64,000 bases of DNA from Hyphomicrobiaceae bacterium (GCA_020638095.1 JACKJF010000003.1:1178001-1242000), one strand, 5' to 3'. Counted from the stretch's first letter, positions 15,652-25,122 are shown. The notes: generated by a model not told the origin, from the letters alone. Translations and numbers: made by a program.

Positions 15652-16257
15652 TTAGGCAGCCTTGCTGGCCGCCGCGTCCGTCTCACGCGCCGCCTTGAGT
15701 GCATTGCCAAGCCAGGTGAGCTGGTCGAGCATTTCGTTGGCCGTCGGCAAAAGGCCGGCCTCGATGAGACTCATATCGCCATTGCCGCCGCCAAGCGGGT
15801 GAACCTTGAAGAAATCGCTGCCCCCGATATGAACGGCGGCGCGGGTGGGCACCAGCTGCAGTTCGATATTGATCGTGCGCAGGTGTTCGACCGCGCGCGA
15901 ACCGCCGACGGAGCCATAGCCGAGATAGCCGGCCGGCTTGCGGTTCCATTCGTTGTAGGCATGGTCGAGCGCGTTCTTGAGCGATGCCGCGATCGAGCGG
16001 TTGTACTCGGAGGTGACGAAGATGAAACCGTCGAGTTCGCCGAGCTTTTTCTGCCATGCCTGCGCTTCGACGCTCTGGGACGGCGCCCAGCGGTTTGAAG
16101 CGACTTCATTGAAGAAAGGCAGGTCGTAGTCGCGCAGGTCGAGCATTTCGACCTCGAGATCAGGCCGCTGACTGGCGAGATCGAAGATCCATTTGGCTGG
16201 AACATCCGCGAAACGTGTCTGACGGGTGCTGCCGATGATGACACCGATTTTGAGCAT
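15652..16257 (-). CDS. NADPH-dependent FMN reductase family protein
   Basis: Flavodoxin-like reductase of 201 residues. The FMN phosphate loop is GVIIGSTRQTRF near the N-terminus; FVTSEYNRSIAASLKNALDH is the conserved flavin-contact segment. GYLGYGSVGGSRAVEHLR is also typical of this family (azoreductase/quinone reductase types). The start at 16257 is set by the conserved MLKIGVIIGS. It is transcribed away from an HxlR regulator with only 64 bases between them, so it is the probable target of that regulator. Confidence 0.9.
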   Translation of the reverse strand: MLKIGVIIGSTRQTRFADVPAKWIFDLASQRPDLEVEMLDLRDYDLPFFNEVASNRWAPSQSVEAQAWQKKLGELDGFIFVTSEYNRSIAASLKNALDHAYNEWNRKPAGYLGYGSVGGSRAVEHLRTINIELQLVPTRAAVHIGGSDFFKVHPLGGGNGDMSLIEAGLLPTANEMLDQLTWLGNALKAARETDAAASKAA

Positions 16258-16276
16258 TTGAGGTTTGTCCTTTCCA

Positions 16277-16295
16277 TGGTATACATCAGATACCA
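16277..16295. promoter_or_regulatory. Operator-like palindrome between reductase and HxlR regulator
   Basis: TGGTAT-N7-ATACCA is a perfect inverted repeat inside the 64-base divergent promoter. HxlR-family proteins bind such GTAT-N7-ATAC-type palindromes, so it is the likely operator controlling both genes. Confidence 0.65.
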
Positions 16296-16321
16296 GGTCA
16301 ATATTGGAAACCACCAAGGCC

Positions 16322-16777
16322 ATGCAAGACGGCACTTTTTCGAAACCAGGTTACACCGAAGTGCGCGAGGCACCCGAGCGTGCGCGCGGGCCGGAATCAG
16401 ACGATGCCGCGTGCGCGAAGTTTCACGTCGGGCAATCCTGCTCGAGAGTGTCGGATTTGCTGTCCAGAATAGGCGACAAGTGGAGCGTTCTGATCGTCTC
16501 CTATCTCGGCAATCGGACCATGCGCTTTTCCGAAATCAAGCGCGAAGTGGACGGCATTTCGCAAAAGATGCTGACCACCACGTTGCGCAATCTCGAACGC
16601 GACGGCTTCGTCGAGCGCACCGTCTACCCGACCATTCCGCCGAAAGTGGAATATCAGCTGACCGATCTCGGACGCGACCTGCTGTGTCCGGTGTCCGCAC
16701 TCGGCCAATGGGCCATCGACAACGCCGACCGCGTCGACGCGGCCCGCGCGAAGTTTGACGCAAACACCGAGAAATAG
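16322..16777 (+). CDS. HxlR-family transcriptional regulator
   Basis: Winged-helix regulator of 151 residues. The HxlR signature begins at SCSRVSDLLSRIGDKWSVLI, and RFSEIKREVDGISQKMLTTT covers the recognition helix. It ends with the usual PKVEYQLTDLGRDL segment. The cysteine before the HTH (QSC) is the redox/electrophile-sensing Cys of many members, and another lies at DAACAKF. Start 16322 gives the normal domain with a modest extension. It is divergent from the flavin reductase and probably represses it until an electrophile or quinone appears. Confidence 0.88.
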   Translation: MQDGTFSKPGYTEVREAPERARGPESDDAACAKFHVGQSCSRVSDLLSRIGDKWSVLIVSYLGNRTMRFSEIKREVDGISQKMLTTTLRNLERDGFVERTVYPTIPPKVEYQLTDLGRDLLCPVSALGQWAIDNADRVDAARAKFDANTEK

Positions 16778-16781
16778 CGGC

Positions 16782-18158
16782 TCAGCCCTTGCGGGGTCTC
16801 GTCGTGCGGGGCCTTGGCTCGCTCGCCGGTTCTGCAATTTCGACCCGGACCGGAGCGACGACATTGATGTCGCGGTGCGCATAGGGGATTGAAATCCCCG
16901 CTTCCTTGAGCGCGTACCAAAGTGCGATGAGGACTTCACTGCGGATGTTCACCACCCCGCCGCTTGGGTCACCGACCCAGAACCTGAGGACATAGTCGAC
17001 CGAACTTTCGCCATAGGCGACCAGGTGGCAGACGGGCGAAGGCACGCCGAGCACCCGTTTCGGTTTGCTCGCCGCCTCGATAGCAATCTTGCGAACGGTC
17101 AGTGGGTCTGCATCGTAGGAAACCCCGAACGCGATTTCGAGCCGGACGCGCGGATCCGAGAATGACCAGTTGATCACCTGGTTGGTGATCAGGTCTTCGT
17201 TCGGGATCAGATATTCGCGCCCGTCGCGGGTGACCACCGAGACGAAACGCGAGCCGAGCTTGTTGATCTGCCCCCACGTGTCGCCGACCTCGATCACGTC
17301 GCCCGGCTTGACCGACTTGTCGAGCAGCAGAATGACCCCGCTGATGAGGTTGGAAACGATCTTCTGGAGGCCGAAGCCGAGCCCGAGTCCGATCGCGCCG
17401 GAAAAGACGGTCAGCGTCGTCAGGTTGAGCCCGGTACTCTGCAGCCCGAATATGACCGCGACGGCGATCAGGCCAATGCGCACCGTTTTCGAGGCCAGAA
17501 CCCGCATCGACGGTGAAATGTCCTCGAAAGTCGCCAGACGCTTCTCGATGAAATTGGAAACGAAAACGGCGAGCGGCAGAAGCACGACCAGCAGCAGCAG
17601 GCCCCGGGCCACGGTTAGAAGCGACAGCCGGAAATCGCCGGACGAAATCGCGGCGGAATCGAGAATGGTGATCACCGTGGGCATCAGCCCGAGCACCTGA
17701 ATGGCAGCCCAGCTCATCGCCACATAGGTGAGAACCCGCGCCGCCAGCTTGTTCTTGACCAGCCGGCTGATGACGTTGACGGCAAGCCAGACGGTTGCGA
17801 TGGAGGCCACCACTCCGATGAAATAGGAGCGGCTGGGCCAGGTGGTTGCGCGCATGACGATCAACAGGATCCATGCGCCGACCACGAAGATTTCGAGCTT
17901 GAGGCGCCGCAACACAATGACCAGCAGCTTCAGCCACTGGCGCGTCGTGTCGAGGCTCCGGATCCAATGGTCAAGCCGGGGTTCGATCTGTCCGGCCAAA
18001 AAGGTCGAGACCCCGTAAAGAGCGATCAGGAAGACGATCTGCAGCTGCCCCCAGGGTTCCAGAAGGAGGCCCAGAACGGCTGATTGCAGGCTGGCCCAAC
18101 CTGTTGCCAGTTCCCCGAGGAACTGCTGCCAGCTCAGCATGATTTCAGAATTGTCCAA
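16782..18158 (-). CDS. MscS-family mechanosensitive ion channel
   Basis: Membrane protein of 458 residues. Several N-terminal hydrophobic helices are followed by the pore helix region around TLTVFSGAIGLGLGFGLQKIVSNLISG. The beta domain DKSVKPGDVIEVGDTWGQI is diagnostic of MscS. The C-terminal cytoplasmic domain ends in an Arg/Pro-rich tail. The start is a TTG at 18158 with GAGGTGGG at a good distance; an ATG at 18140 is the alternative but has no ribosome site. It would release ions and solutes on hypo-osmotic shock. It converges with the HxlR gene, leaving 4 bases between them. Confidence 0.9.
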   Translation of the reverse strand: MDNSEIMLSWQQFLGELATGWASLQSAVLGLLLEPWGQLQIVFLIALYGVSTFLAGQIEPRLDHWIRSLDTTRQWLKLLVIVLRRLKLEIFVVGAWILLIVMRATTWPSRSYFIGVVASIATVWLAVNVISRLVKNKLAARVLTYVAMSWAAIQVLGLMPTVITILDSAAISSGDFRLSLLTVARGLLLLVVLLPLAVFVSNFIEKRLATFEDISPSMRVLASKTVRIGLIAVAVIFGLQSTGLNLTTLTVFSGAIGLGLGFGLQKIVSNLISGVILLLDKSVKPGDVIEVGDTWGQINKLGSRFVSVVTRDGREYLIPNEDLITNQVINWSFSDPRVRLEIAFGVSYDADPLTVRKIAIEAASKPKRVLGVPSPVCHLVAYGESSVDYVLRFWVGDPSGGVVNIRSEVLIALWYALKEAGISIPYAHRDINVVAPVRVEIAEPASEPRPRTTRPRKG

Positions 18159-18243
18159 TTCCCACCTCGCGTTCCGCGGAGTCTAACCCTAATGTGACCG
18201 AACGCCAATCACCGCCAGTTTCGGCAATGAGGGGAGGAAGCGC

Positions 18244-19230
18244 ATGTCCTTTCGCGCGGTTCTGATCGAAAAGACCGATCAAGGTCAGTCTGTCCGGCTC
18301 GCGGAGCTTGAAGACAGCGACCTGCCCGAAGGCGACGTGACCATCGACACCGCCTATTCGACGCTCAACTATAAGGACGCGCTGGCCCTGACCGGCTCCG
18401 CGCCCATCGTGCGCCAGTATCCGATGGTTCCCGGGGTCGATCTGGTCGGAACGGTCGCCCGATCGGACAACATCGCCTTTGGTCCCGGCGACCAGGTCAT
18501 CCTCAATGGCTGGGGCGTCGGCGAAAAGCACTGGGGTGGCCTTGCCCAGAAGGCGCGCTTGAGAAGTGACTGGCTGATCCGCCTGCCGGAGGGCATCAGC
18601 CCGATCCACGCCATGGCTTGCGGGACAGCCGGCTATACCGCTGCCCTTTGCGTCATGGCGCTCGAACGAAACGGCGTCAGACCCGGCGACGGACCGGTTC
18701 TGGTGACCGGGGCGACGGGAGGTGTCGGACTTTTTTCGATTGCTCTCCTGAAAGCTGCGGGCCACGAGGTCATCGCCTCGACCGGCAAACCGGCGGAGGC
18801 CGATCATCTTCGGATGCTCGGCGCCGCCGAAATCATCGATCGGCATGAGCTGAGTGCGCCAGGCCGCCCGCTCGGCAAGGAAAGATGGGCCGCAGCGGTC
18901 GATGCCGTCGGCGGACAGACGCTCGCAAATGTCTGTGCCCAGACGAAGTATCAGGGCACCGTCGCCGCCTGCGGCATGGCGGAAAGCCTCGATTTTCCGG
19001 GGTCGGTCGCACCATTCATCCTGCGTGGTGTCACGCTTGCCGGCGTCGACTCGGTGATGCGGCCGATTGCAGACAGGGAAGCGGCCTGGGCGCGCCTCGC
19101 CCGCGACCTCGACTGGTCGGTGATCGATCCAATGATCGAAACAATCGGTCTTGATGAGGTCGAGGCGGCCGCGAAGAAACAAATCGCCGGCCAGACCGCC
19201 GGCCGCGTCGTGGTCGACGTCAACCGCTGA
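18244..19230 (+). CDS. acuI: Acrylyl-CoA reductase AcuI / YhdH-type oxidoreductase
   Basis: Medium-chain dehydrogenase/reductase of 328 residues. STLNYKDALALTG and PGVDLVGTV near the N-terminus and VTGATGGVGLFSIALLKAAGHEV (NADPH site) are typical of the YhdH/AcuI subgroup. There are no catalytic zinc cysteines. AcuI reduces acrylyl-CoA to propionyl-CoA in 3-hydroxypropionate and DMSP breakdown and detoxifies acrylate. GGGGAGGAAG precedes the ATG. The gene stands alone between MscS and a hypothetical gene on the other strand, so the physiological substrate is not confirmed by context. Confidence 0.87.
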   Translation: MSFRAVLIEKTDQGQSVRLAELEDSDLPEGDVTIDTAYSTLNYKDALALTGSAPIVRQYPMVPGVDLVGTVARSDNIAFGPGDQVILNGWGVGEKHWGGLAQKARLRSDWLIRLPEGISPIHAMACGTAGYTAALCVMALERNGVRPGDGPVLVTGATGGVGLFSIALLKAAGHEVIASTGKPAEADHLRMLGAAEIIDRHELSAPGRPLGKERWAAAVDAVGGQTLANVCAQTKYQGTVAACGMAESLDFPGSVAPFILRGVTLAGVDSVMRPIADREAAWARLARDLDWSVIDPMIETIGLDEVEAAAKKQIAGQTAGRVVVDVNR

Positions 19231-19236
19231 GGGTTG

Positions 19237-19815
19237 CTACAGGTGCCGCGCGCCGAACACTGTCGCGCCCCTCGGTGACAGGCGATAACCCTGTTCGAGC
19301 GAGATCGTCAGGCCAAGTGCCTTGAGCCTGGCGACATCGGATTTGAATTTTGCCTTGTCCTTGCCTGCCAACGCGGCCAGCTCGGCCGCGAGCCGCCCCG
19401 GATTCTGGGCGATCAGCTCTAGCGTCGCAGTGGTCCATGCGCTGCCGGCGCGCTTGTCCATCGCATCGAGCTTGCCATTGACCTGATTGAGCTCGTCGAG
19501 GCTGAGGTTGCGCCGCTCACGCAGGGCTAAGAGCGGGTCATCACCGGCATAGGAAATCTCGATCTTGCAGAGATAGCCCGGCTTCATCGTCTGAAGCCAT
19601 GAGCGGAAATCCGGGAGATCGCTGAACCCGGCTCGCCGGACATCCGCGAGCGCGACCTCGTCTTCGCCTAGCTCGGTGATGGCGCCGATATTGAGAATGC
19701 CGACCGCCGTTTTGAGCGTCCCGCCGGGCTTGACGGTTGCCCGCGACCAGCGCCGGAACTGGAGATCGATGTCACCGCGCCTGATGGCTTCGAGAATGTC
19801 GCGTTTGATCAGCAT
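19237..19815 (-). CDS. Hypothetical protein, possible ASCH/PUA-like fold with C-terminal winged helix
   Basis: A 192-residue soluble protein. The N-terminal half (residues 1-85) has a basic FRRWSRATVKPGGTLKTAVG stretch and beta-rich pattern that resembles ASCH-type RNA-binding domains. The C-terminal half looks like a small helical or winged-helix domain (LAALAGKDKAKFKSDVARLKALGLTISLEQGYRLS). The start at 19815 is preferred to one 12 codons upstream, which gives an unlikely Cys/Trp-rich head. It is convergent with acuI and has the Irr-type site and imelysin operon behind it. The function is unknown and the fold assignment weak. Confidence 0.65.
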   Translation of the reverse strand: MLIKRDILEAIRRGDIDLQFRRWSRATVKPGGTLKTAVGILNIGAITELGEDEVALADVRRAGFSDLPDFRSWLQTMKPGYLCKIEISYAGDDPLLALRERRNLSLDELNQVNGKLDAMDKRAGSAWTTATLELIAQNPGRLAAELAALAGKDKAKFKSDVARLKALGLTISLEQGYRLSPRGATVFGARHL

Positions 19816-19888
19816 CGGCGGTCCCTCAAAACATGCATTCCATTGGCACAAAAAAACACCGCAAAAATCAAGCGGTTGTGCGGGTTAG

Positions 19889-19905
19889 TTTAGAATGGTT
19901 CCAAC
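19889..19905. promoter_or_regulatory. Irr-type iron control element (ICE) upstream of the imelysin operon
   Basis: TTTAGAA-TGG-TTCCAAC matches the Irr ICE consensus TTTAGAA-N3-TTCTAAA at 12 of 14 positions, the left half perfectly. It lies 112 bases before the first imelysin gene. A second site of the same quality precedes the ferric ABC transporter at 45270. Rhizobiales use Irr for this type of gene. Confidence 0.6.
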
Positions 19906-20017
19906 CAATTGATTTTATTGTTGAATTTGGAGGTATCTGCCGCTAGGCAGAACCAATTGGCCATTCGCCACTGCAAATATCCATCATCCCCGGACCTTGA
20001 ACCCGGAAGGAGTGAGC

Positions 20018-21295
20018 ATGTTTCCCCCACGCTTGGCCGCAACGGCCGCAGTGATTTTTGTTGCATCCGCAATCCCATTTTCGTGCGCCGCCGCCGAGGT
20101 GACGCGGGCCGAGGTCACGGACACCTATGTGCGCATCGGCGAGGCCGTGTTCGGCGACGCGCTTACGACCGCGGAGGCGCTGCGCGATGCTATCCACGCA
20201 CTTGAAGCCGAACCCACGGAGGCCAATCTCAGCGCGGCGCGTGCAGCCTGGATTGCGGCGCGCGTGCCCTATTCACAGTCCGAGGTTTTCCGCTTTGGCA
20301 ATCCCCTGGTCGATGCCTGGGAGGGGCGGGTCAATTCGTGGCCGCTCGATGAGGGCCTGCTTGACTATGTCGACGTCTCCTACGGCGCCGAGAACGACTA
20401 CAACTCGCTTTACGCCGCCAATGTGATCGCCAATCCGACCATCGTCATCGACGGCATGGAGGTGACCATCGATCACTTCACGCCCCAGATCGTCGCCGGC
20501 GTCCTGCAGGAAGCGGGTCACGTCGAAGCCAACGTCGCCTCCGGCTATCACGCCATCGAATTCATGTTGTGGGGACAGGACCTTCACGGCACCGGTCCGG
20601 GCGCGGGCGAACGGCCGGCCAGCGATTTCGACGTCGCCAACTGCACCAACGGCAATTGCGACCGGCGCACCGATTATCTCAACGCTGCGGTCGACCTTCT
20701 GGTCGCCGATCTTGGCGAAATGGCTGCAAATTGGGCGCCTGGTGGGGCCGCCCGTACACCCCTTGTGGCCGATCCTGACAAGGCGATTTCGGCCATGCTG
20801 ACGGGGCTTGGTTCGCTCTCCTATGGAGAGTTGGCAGGCGAGCGAATGAAACTCGGACTTTTGTTGCACGACCCCGAGGAAGAGCAGGATTGCTTCTCCG
20901 ACAACACGCACGCCTCGCACTTCAACGACGTCGAGGGCATGCAAAACCTCTATTTCGGCCACTATGTCCGCACCAACGGTTCCGTCGTCGAGGGGTCGTC
21001 CCTTGCCGACCTGGTTGCCGCGACCGATCCGCAATTGACCGACGAATTGACGCAGAAACTGCGATCGACTCTCAACAAGGCCCAGACCATGGTGGACCGG
21101 GCCAGGAACATCGAGGCCTATGACCAGATGATCGCCGAAGGAAACGCCGAGGGGAATGGAACTGTGCAGGCTGTCATCGATTCCCTGATCGACCAGACAT
21201 CGAGCATCGAACGCGCGGTGGCGGCACTTGGGCTCGACAAGATCGAGATCGAAGGCTCCGACAGTCTTGGCGGCGCCGACGCGGTGTTTCAGTAG
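20018..21295 (+). CDS. Imelysin-family iron-regulated protein (IrpA type) with intact GxHxxE
   Basis: Periplasmic or surface protein of 425 residues with a signal peptide (residues 1-27, ending AAA before EVTRAEV). Imelysin domain: SWPLDEGLLDYVD and the metal-site motif G176-Y-H178-A-I-E181. The Asp/Asn-rich DVANCTNGNCDRR segment carries a probable disulfide pair. Members bind iron and are induced under iron limitation; the peptidase name is historical. AAGGAG precedes the ATG. It heads an operon with a di-haem protein, a second imelysin and a DUF1513 protein, behind an Irr-type box. Confidence 0.92.
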   Translation: MFPPRLAATAAVIFVASAIPFSCAAAEVTRAEVTDTYVRIGEAVFGDALTTAEALRDAIHALEAEPTEANLSAARAAWIAARVPYSQSEVFRFGNPLVDAWEGRVNSWPLDEGLLDYVDVSYGAENDYNSLYAANVIANPTIVIDGMEVTIDHFTPQIVAGVLQEAGHVEANVASGYHAIEFMLWGQDLHGTGPGAGERPASDFDVANCTNGNCDRRTDYLNAAVDLLVADLGEMAANWAPGGAARTPLVADPDKAISAMLTGLGSLSYGELAGERMKLGLLLHDPEEEQDCFSDNTHASHFNDVEGMQNLYFGHYVRTNGSVVEGSSLADLVAATDPQLTDELTQKLRSTLNKAQTMVDRARNIEAYDQMIAEGNAEGNGTVQAVIDSLIDQTSSIERAVAALGLDKIEIEGSDSLGGADAVFQ

Positions 21296-21322
21296 GCGGA
21301 TCCAGATCGGAGGCGAACGCCA

Positions 21323-22843
21323 ATGTTTCGGCGTACAACACTCATGCTGGCGGGTTTCGCGCTCTGGGGCGCAACCGCCCTTGCGGCCGGCGGGACCATT
21401 GATGAGCGCAGCGACCTCAGCGCCGATCAGTTGGCGCGGGTGCGCGCCGTGACGAAGCCCACGGAGGATTTCTCCAAACCCGAGCAGTTCGAGAACAAGT
21501 CTGGCGGTGCGGGCACATTTGTCGGCGTTATCGATGAGAATGCCTTCTCGCACTTTACCCAGAACATGAGTTTTGCCGACCAGGAACAGTTCAATCTCGG
21601 CAACGCGCTTTTCCGCAAGGAATGGGTCAGCGCCCCGTCTTCCACCGAGGCTTCGGACGGGCTCGGGCCAATCTTCAACTCGCGCTCGTGTCAGACCTGC
21701 CATCTGAAAGACGGCCGAGGCCATCCGCCCATGACCCCGGAGGAGCGGGCCTCCTCGATGTTCCTTCGCCTTTCCGTGCCGCCAAAGACGCCGGGCGATG
21801 AGGCTCTGCTCACCGCGCACGGCGCCAACGTTCTGCCGGACCCGACCTATGGCACCCAGCTTCAGAATTTCGCCGTGCCCGGCCTTATGGGCGAGGGGGA
21901 GATGGCAATTGCCTACACCGATCTGCCGGTCGAGCTCGGCGACGGCACTGTCGTCACCTTGCGTTCCCCGCAATACGCACTCGCGGACCTCAACTATGGG
22001 CCGGCCGATCCAGAAATCATGCTGTCACCGCGCGTTGCGCCGCCAATGATCGGCTTAGGCCTGCTCGAAGCGGTGCCCGCCGCCGATATTCTGGCCCATG
22101 CCGATCCGGACGACACCGACGGCGACGGCATTTCCGGCAGGCCCAATTGGGTCACGAACCCGGTCAGTGGTGACGTTGAACTCGGCCGTTTTGGCTGGAA
22201 GGCCGGCGAGGCGACCATCAGGGCCCAGTCCGCCGGCGCCTTTGCCGGTGATATCGGCATTTCGACGCCACTCGTGCCCCACAGCTACGGCGACTGCACC
22301 GAAAACGAACCGCAATGCCTCGCCATGCCCAACGGCGAACAGGAAAATCTCGGCCCCACCGAGGCGCCCGACCCGGTGCTCGATCTGGTCAACTTCTATT
22401 CGCAGAACCTCGCAGTACCCGAGCGCCGGAATTCAGCGGATGCGAACGTTCTGGCGGGCAAGGAGCTGTTCTATTCGATTGGCTGTTTTTCCTGCCACAC
22501 GCCAAAATACGTGACCTCCCGCAATGCCGACAACGCGTTCCAGCAATTCCAGTTGATCTGGCCCTATACCGACATGCTGCTGCACGACATGGGCGAGGGC
22601 CTCGCCGATCACCGGCCCGAGGGCGAGGCCGATGGCTATGAATGGCGCACCCAACCGCTATGGGGCGTTGGTCTGACCGAAACCGTCTCGGGCCACACGC
22701 TTCTGCTTCACGACGGACGCGCCCGGAACATTCTCGAAGCGGTGCTCTGGCATGGTGGCGAGGCACAGAACGCCCGCGACGCGGTGGTGGCCATGGACAA
22801 AACGGACCGTGACAATCTCATCGTCTTCCTGGAGTCGCTCTAA
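21323..22843 (+). CDS. Di-haem c-type oxidoreductase-like protein (DUF1111)
   Basis: Secreted protein of 506 residues with signal peptide (cleavage after TALAAG or nearby). Two haem c motifs, C123QTCH127 and C388FSCH392, and the GLGPIFNSRSC and LHDGRARNILEAVLWHGGEA segments define the thiol oxidoreductase-like DUF1111 family, related to MauG/cytochrome c peroxidases. It starts 27 bases after the imelysin stop, and its stop TAATG overlaps the next start by one base. In alphaproteobacteria this gene travels with imelysin genes, so a redox step in periplasmic iron handling (for example Fe(II) oxidation) is inferred. Confidence 0.92.
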   Translation: MFRRTTLMLAGFALWGATALAAGGTIDERSDLSADQLARVRAVTKPTEDFSKPEQFENKSGGAGTFVGVIDENAFSHFTQNMSFADQEQFNLGNALFRKEWVSAPSSTEASDGLGPIFNSRSCQTCHLKDGRGHPPMTPEERASSMFLRLSVPPKTPGDEALLTAHGANVLPDPTYGTQLQNFAVPGLMGEGEMAIAYTDLPVELGDGTVVTLRSPQYALADLNYGPADPEIMLSPRVAPPMIGLGLLEAVPAADILAHADPDDTDGDGISGRPNWVTNPVSGDVELGRFGWKAGEATIRAQSAGAFAGDIGISTPLVPHSYGDCTENEPQCLAMPNGEQENLGPTEAPDPVLDLVNFYSQNLAVPERRNSADANVLAGKELFYSIGCFSCHTPKYVTSRNADNAFQQFQLIWPYTDMLLHDMGEGLADHRPEGEADGYEWRTQPLWGVGLTETVSGHTLLLHDGRARNILEAVLWHGGEAQNARDAVVAMDKTDRDNLIVFLESL

Positions 22844-23928
22844 TGCTGAAGCCGCGCAACTTGATGTTTGGTCTGGCCTGCCTTCTGCCGTTGGCGGCAT
22901 TTGCCGCTCCCGCGCTTGCCGAAGAGCCCTTCGAGTTCGGGCAGAATTTTGCCCGATCCTACATCATCAATTCCTACGATCGGCTGGCTGCAGAGGCCGG
23001 TCTGATGCAGCAGACCATGACCTCGCTCTGCGCCGCGCCCGACGCGGCGGGCCTTGATCGCGCACGCACGCAATTCGGTGCCTTGGTCGATGCCTGGTCG
23101 CGCATCGAATTCGTCCGCTTTGGCCCGATCCTGACCGACAACCGGTTGGAGCGCATTCTGTTCTTCCCCGATCCGCGCGGATTGGGACTCCGACAGGTTC
23201 AGGCGATCCTTTCCGGCGAGGACGAAACCGCGACGAGTCTTGAAAGCCTTAGGGCTAAAAGCGTCGCAACCCAGGGCCTGACCTCGCTTGAATATGTGCT
23301 CTTTGGCGATGCCGGTGACACGCTGACCACGGCGAACGGCGACTTCGCCTGTCGCTACGCCAAAACCATTGCCGCGGCCATTGTCGCAACGGCGGGGGAA
23401 GTCCTGGCCGATTGGGAGGCGCCGGATTCGCTTGCAAGCGAGTTGGAAGACCCCGAAGACGACAACGCCGACTTCCGGTCTCCGCGCGAGGTGTTGAACG
23501 AATTCATCGGTGTGATGGTCCACGGGCTGGAAAATATCCGCGATGCCCGGCTATCGATGCTGGTGTCTGAAACCGGCGATGTTAACCCGAGGATCGCGCT
23601 CTTTTATCGTTCCGGCCTGACCATGCGTGCGCTCACTGCCGACGTTGCTGGCCTCAGAACCATGTTGCTGACCTCCGGAATCGAAAGCCTCATGCCGGAA
23701 GACCAGAGATGGGAAGTTGGATCGGTCGATTTCGAAATGCAGAACTTCCTTCGGACGGCCGGCGAAATCGCCGACCTGCCACTCGATCAGGTGGCGCGTG
23801 ATGATGATGGGCAGGGCAAGGTCCGCTATCTCGTGATCGTGACCAATTCGCTGCAAAGGCTTGTGGTCGAGCAGCTTGCCGCCGAACTCGGCCTTGCGGC
23901 CGGGTTCTCGGCGCTTGACGGCGACTGA
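22843..23928 (+). CDS. Second imelysin-family protein, GxHxxE histidine absent
   Basis: Secreted protein of 361 residues, signal peptide residues 1-26 (PALA-EEPF). The imelysin fold is recognisable from AWSRIEFVRFGPI and TSLEYVLFGDAGD. The site aligned to GxHxxE reads G145-L-T147-S-L-E150, so the metal-binding His is replaced by Thr. It lies between the di-haem protein and the DUF1513 gene with 1-base gaps or overlaps, so the four are made together. It may be a scaffold or ferric-iron partner of the first imelysin; this is inference. Confidence 0.87.
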   Translation: MLKPRNLMFGLACLLPLAAFAAPALAEEPFEFGQNFARSYIINSYDRLAAEAGLMQQTMTSLCAAPDAAGLDRARTQFGALVDAWSRIEFVRFGPILTDNRLERILFFPDPRGLGLRQVQAILSGEDETATSLESLRAKSVATQGLTSLEYVLFGDAGDTLTTANGDFACRYAKTIAAAIVATAGEVLADWEAPDSLASELEDPEDDNADFRSPREVLNEFIGVMVHGLENIRDARLSMLVSETGDVNPRIALFYRSGLTMRALTADVAGLRTMLLTSGIESLMPEDQRWEVGSVDFEMQNFLRTAGEIADLPLDQVARDDDGQGKVRYLVIVTNSLQRLVVEQLAAELGLAAGFSALDGD

Positions 23929-23929
23929 C

Positions 23930-25018
23930 ATGTGGTCCCGCCGCACATTTCTCAAATCTGCCGGCGCGGGGTTTGCCCTGTCGCTCAGCGCGCGCGGCGC
24001 CGAGGTGTTCGCTGCGACCGATGCCGTTTTTGCCACGGCGGCCCGCGACGAAGGGGGCAATTTCATTGCGGCGCTGCTCAACGAGCGTGGCGACCTGATC
24101 TCGACAATCGGTCTGCCGGGGCGCGGCCATGATATCACGCGCTGCCCGGCGACTGGCCGCTATGTAGCGTTTGCGCGCCGTCCCGGAACATTTGCGGTCG
24201 TCTTCGACCCCAATTCAGGCGCGGCCCAGACGATCACGTCGCCCGACGGCCGGCACTTCTACGGCCATGGCGTCTTCACCCCTGACGGCAGGCTGATGTT
24301 CGCCACCGAAAACCAGATCGACGGCGCGGCAGGCAAGCTCGGCATCTACGACGCGACCGATCGGTTCCGCCGCATCGGCGAATGGGATACGGGCGGCATC
24401 GGCCCGCATGATTTGCTGCTGAGTGCGGACGGCAAACTCTTGTGCGTCGCCAATGGCGGCATCGAGACCCACCCCGATTTCGGCCGCCAGAAGCTCAATA
24501 TTCCGACAATGAAACCCTCGATCGTCTGGATCGATATTGAAAGCGGCCACATCGTCGCCCGCCATGACCTGCCGCCCGAGCAACACAAGCTTTCGCTGCG
24601 TCACCTTGCGATGGGGGAGGGCGGACACATCTATTTCGGGGCACAGGATCAGGGCGATCTGGTCGAGGCCATGCCCCTCATTGGCCACGTTCACCCGCAC
24701 GAAGAATTGAGCTGGCTGCCCGTTCGTGAATCGGACCTGCGATTGCTCAAAGGTTATGTGGGGTCCATCGCCTTCAGCCGGTCGGGAGAAGTCTGCGTGA
24801 CCTCGCCCGAAGGCGGCGCAGCGCTGGTCCTTGACCCGGATGGCACCGTGCGTTCGAGGATCGATCGGGACGCCATATGCGGCGCGGCGCCGGCCGGGAC
24901 CGGCTTTGTGTTGTCGAGTGGCCCGGGCGACTGGCTTACCGTCGACAAAGGTACCTCCAGCGATCCGCTCCGCTCGCCCATCGAGTTCGACAATCACATC
25001 TTCGCGTCCGCGTCCTGA
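23930..25018 (+). CDS. DUF1513 beta-propeller protein with Tat signal
   Basis: A 362-residue protein exported by the Tat route: SRRTFLKSAGAGFALSLSARG carries the twin-arginine and hydrophobic core. The mature part has repeated beta-propeller blades (HDITRCPATGRYVAFARRPG, FYGHGVFTPDGRLMFATEN, GPHDLLLSADGKLLCVANGG) as in DUF1513. It starts one base after the second imelysin stop and ends the operon. Tat export suggests folding or metal/cofactor loading in the cytoplasm. No enzymatic motif can be named. Confidence 0.9.
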   Translation: MWSRRTFLKSAGAGFALSLSARGAEVFAATDAVFATAARDEGGNFIAALLNERGDLISTIGLPGRGHDITRCPATGRYVAFARRPGTFAVVFDPNSGAAQTITSPDGRHFYGHGVFTPDGRLMFATENQIDGAAGKLGIYDATDRFRRIGEWDTGGIGPHDLLLSADGKLLCVANGGIETHPDFGRQKLNIPTMKPSIVWIDIESGHIVARHDLPPEQHKLSLRHLAMGEGGHIYFGAQDQGDLVEAMPLIGHVHPHEELSWLPVRESDLRLLKGYVGSIAFSRSGEVCVTSPEGGAALVLDPDGTVRSRIDRDAICGAAPAGTGFVLSSGPGDWLTVDKGTSSDPLRSPIEFDNHIFASAS

Positions 25019-25122
25019 AGCGGCCAGCCACGATTGGCACACATTTGCGCGCGATTGATTGAACTCGCCCGCGTCGCGGGTTAGTCAATGGTTCGTTCTG
25101 AATCGGTCGAGAAAGGCCCTTC

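Noticed and set aside
20273..21973. Long 566-codon minus-strand frame across imelysin and the di-haem gene
   Set aside because: It is the reverse complement of two genes with clear families; no ribosome site and no recognisable domain.
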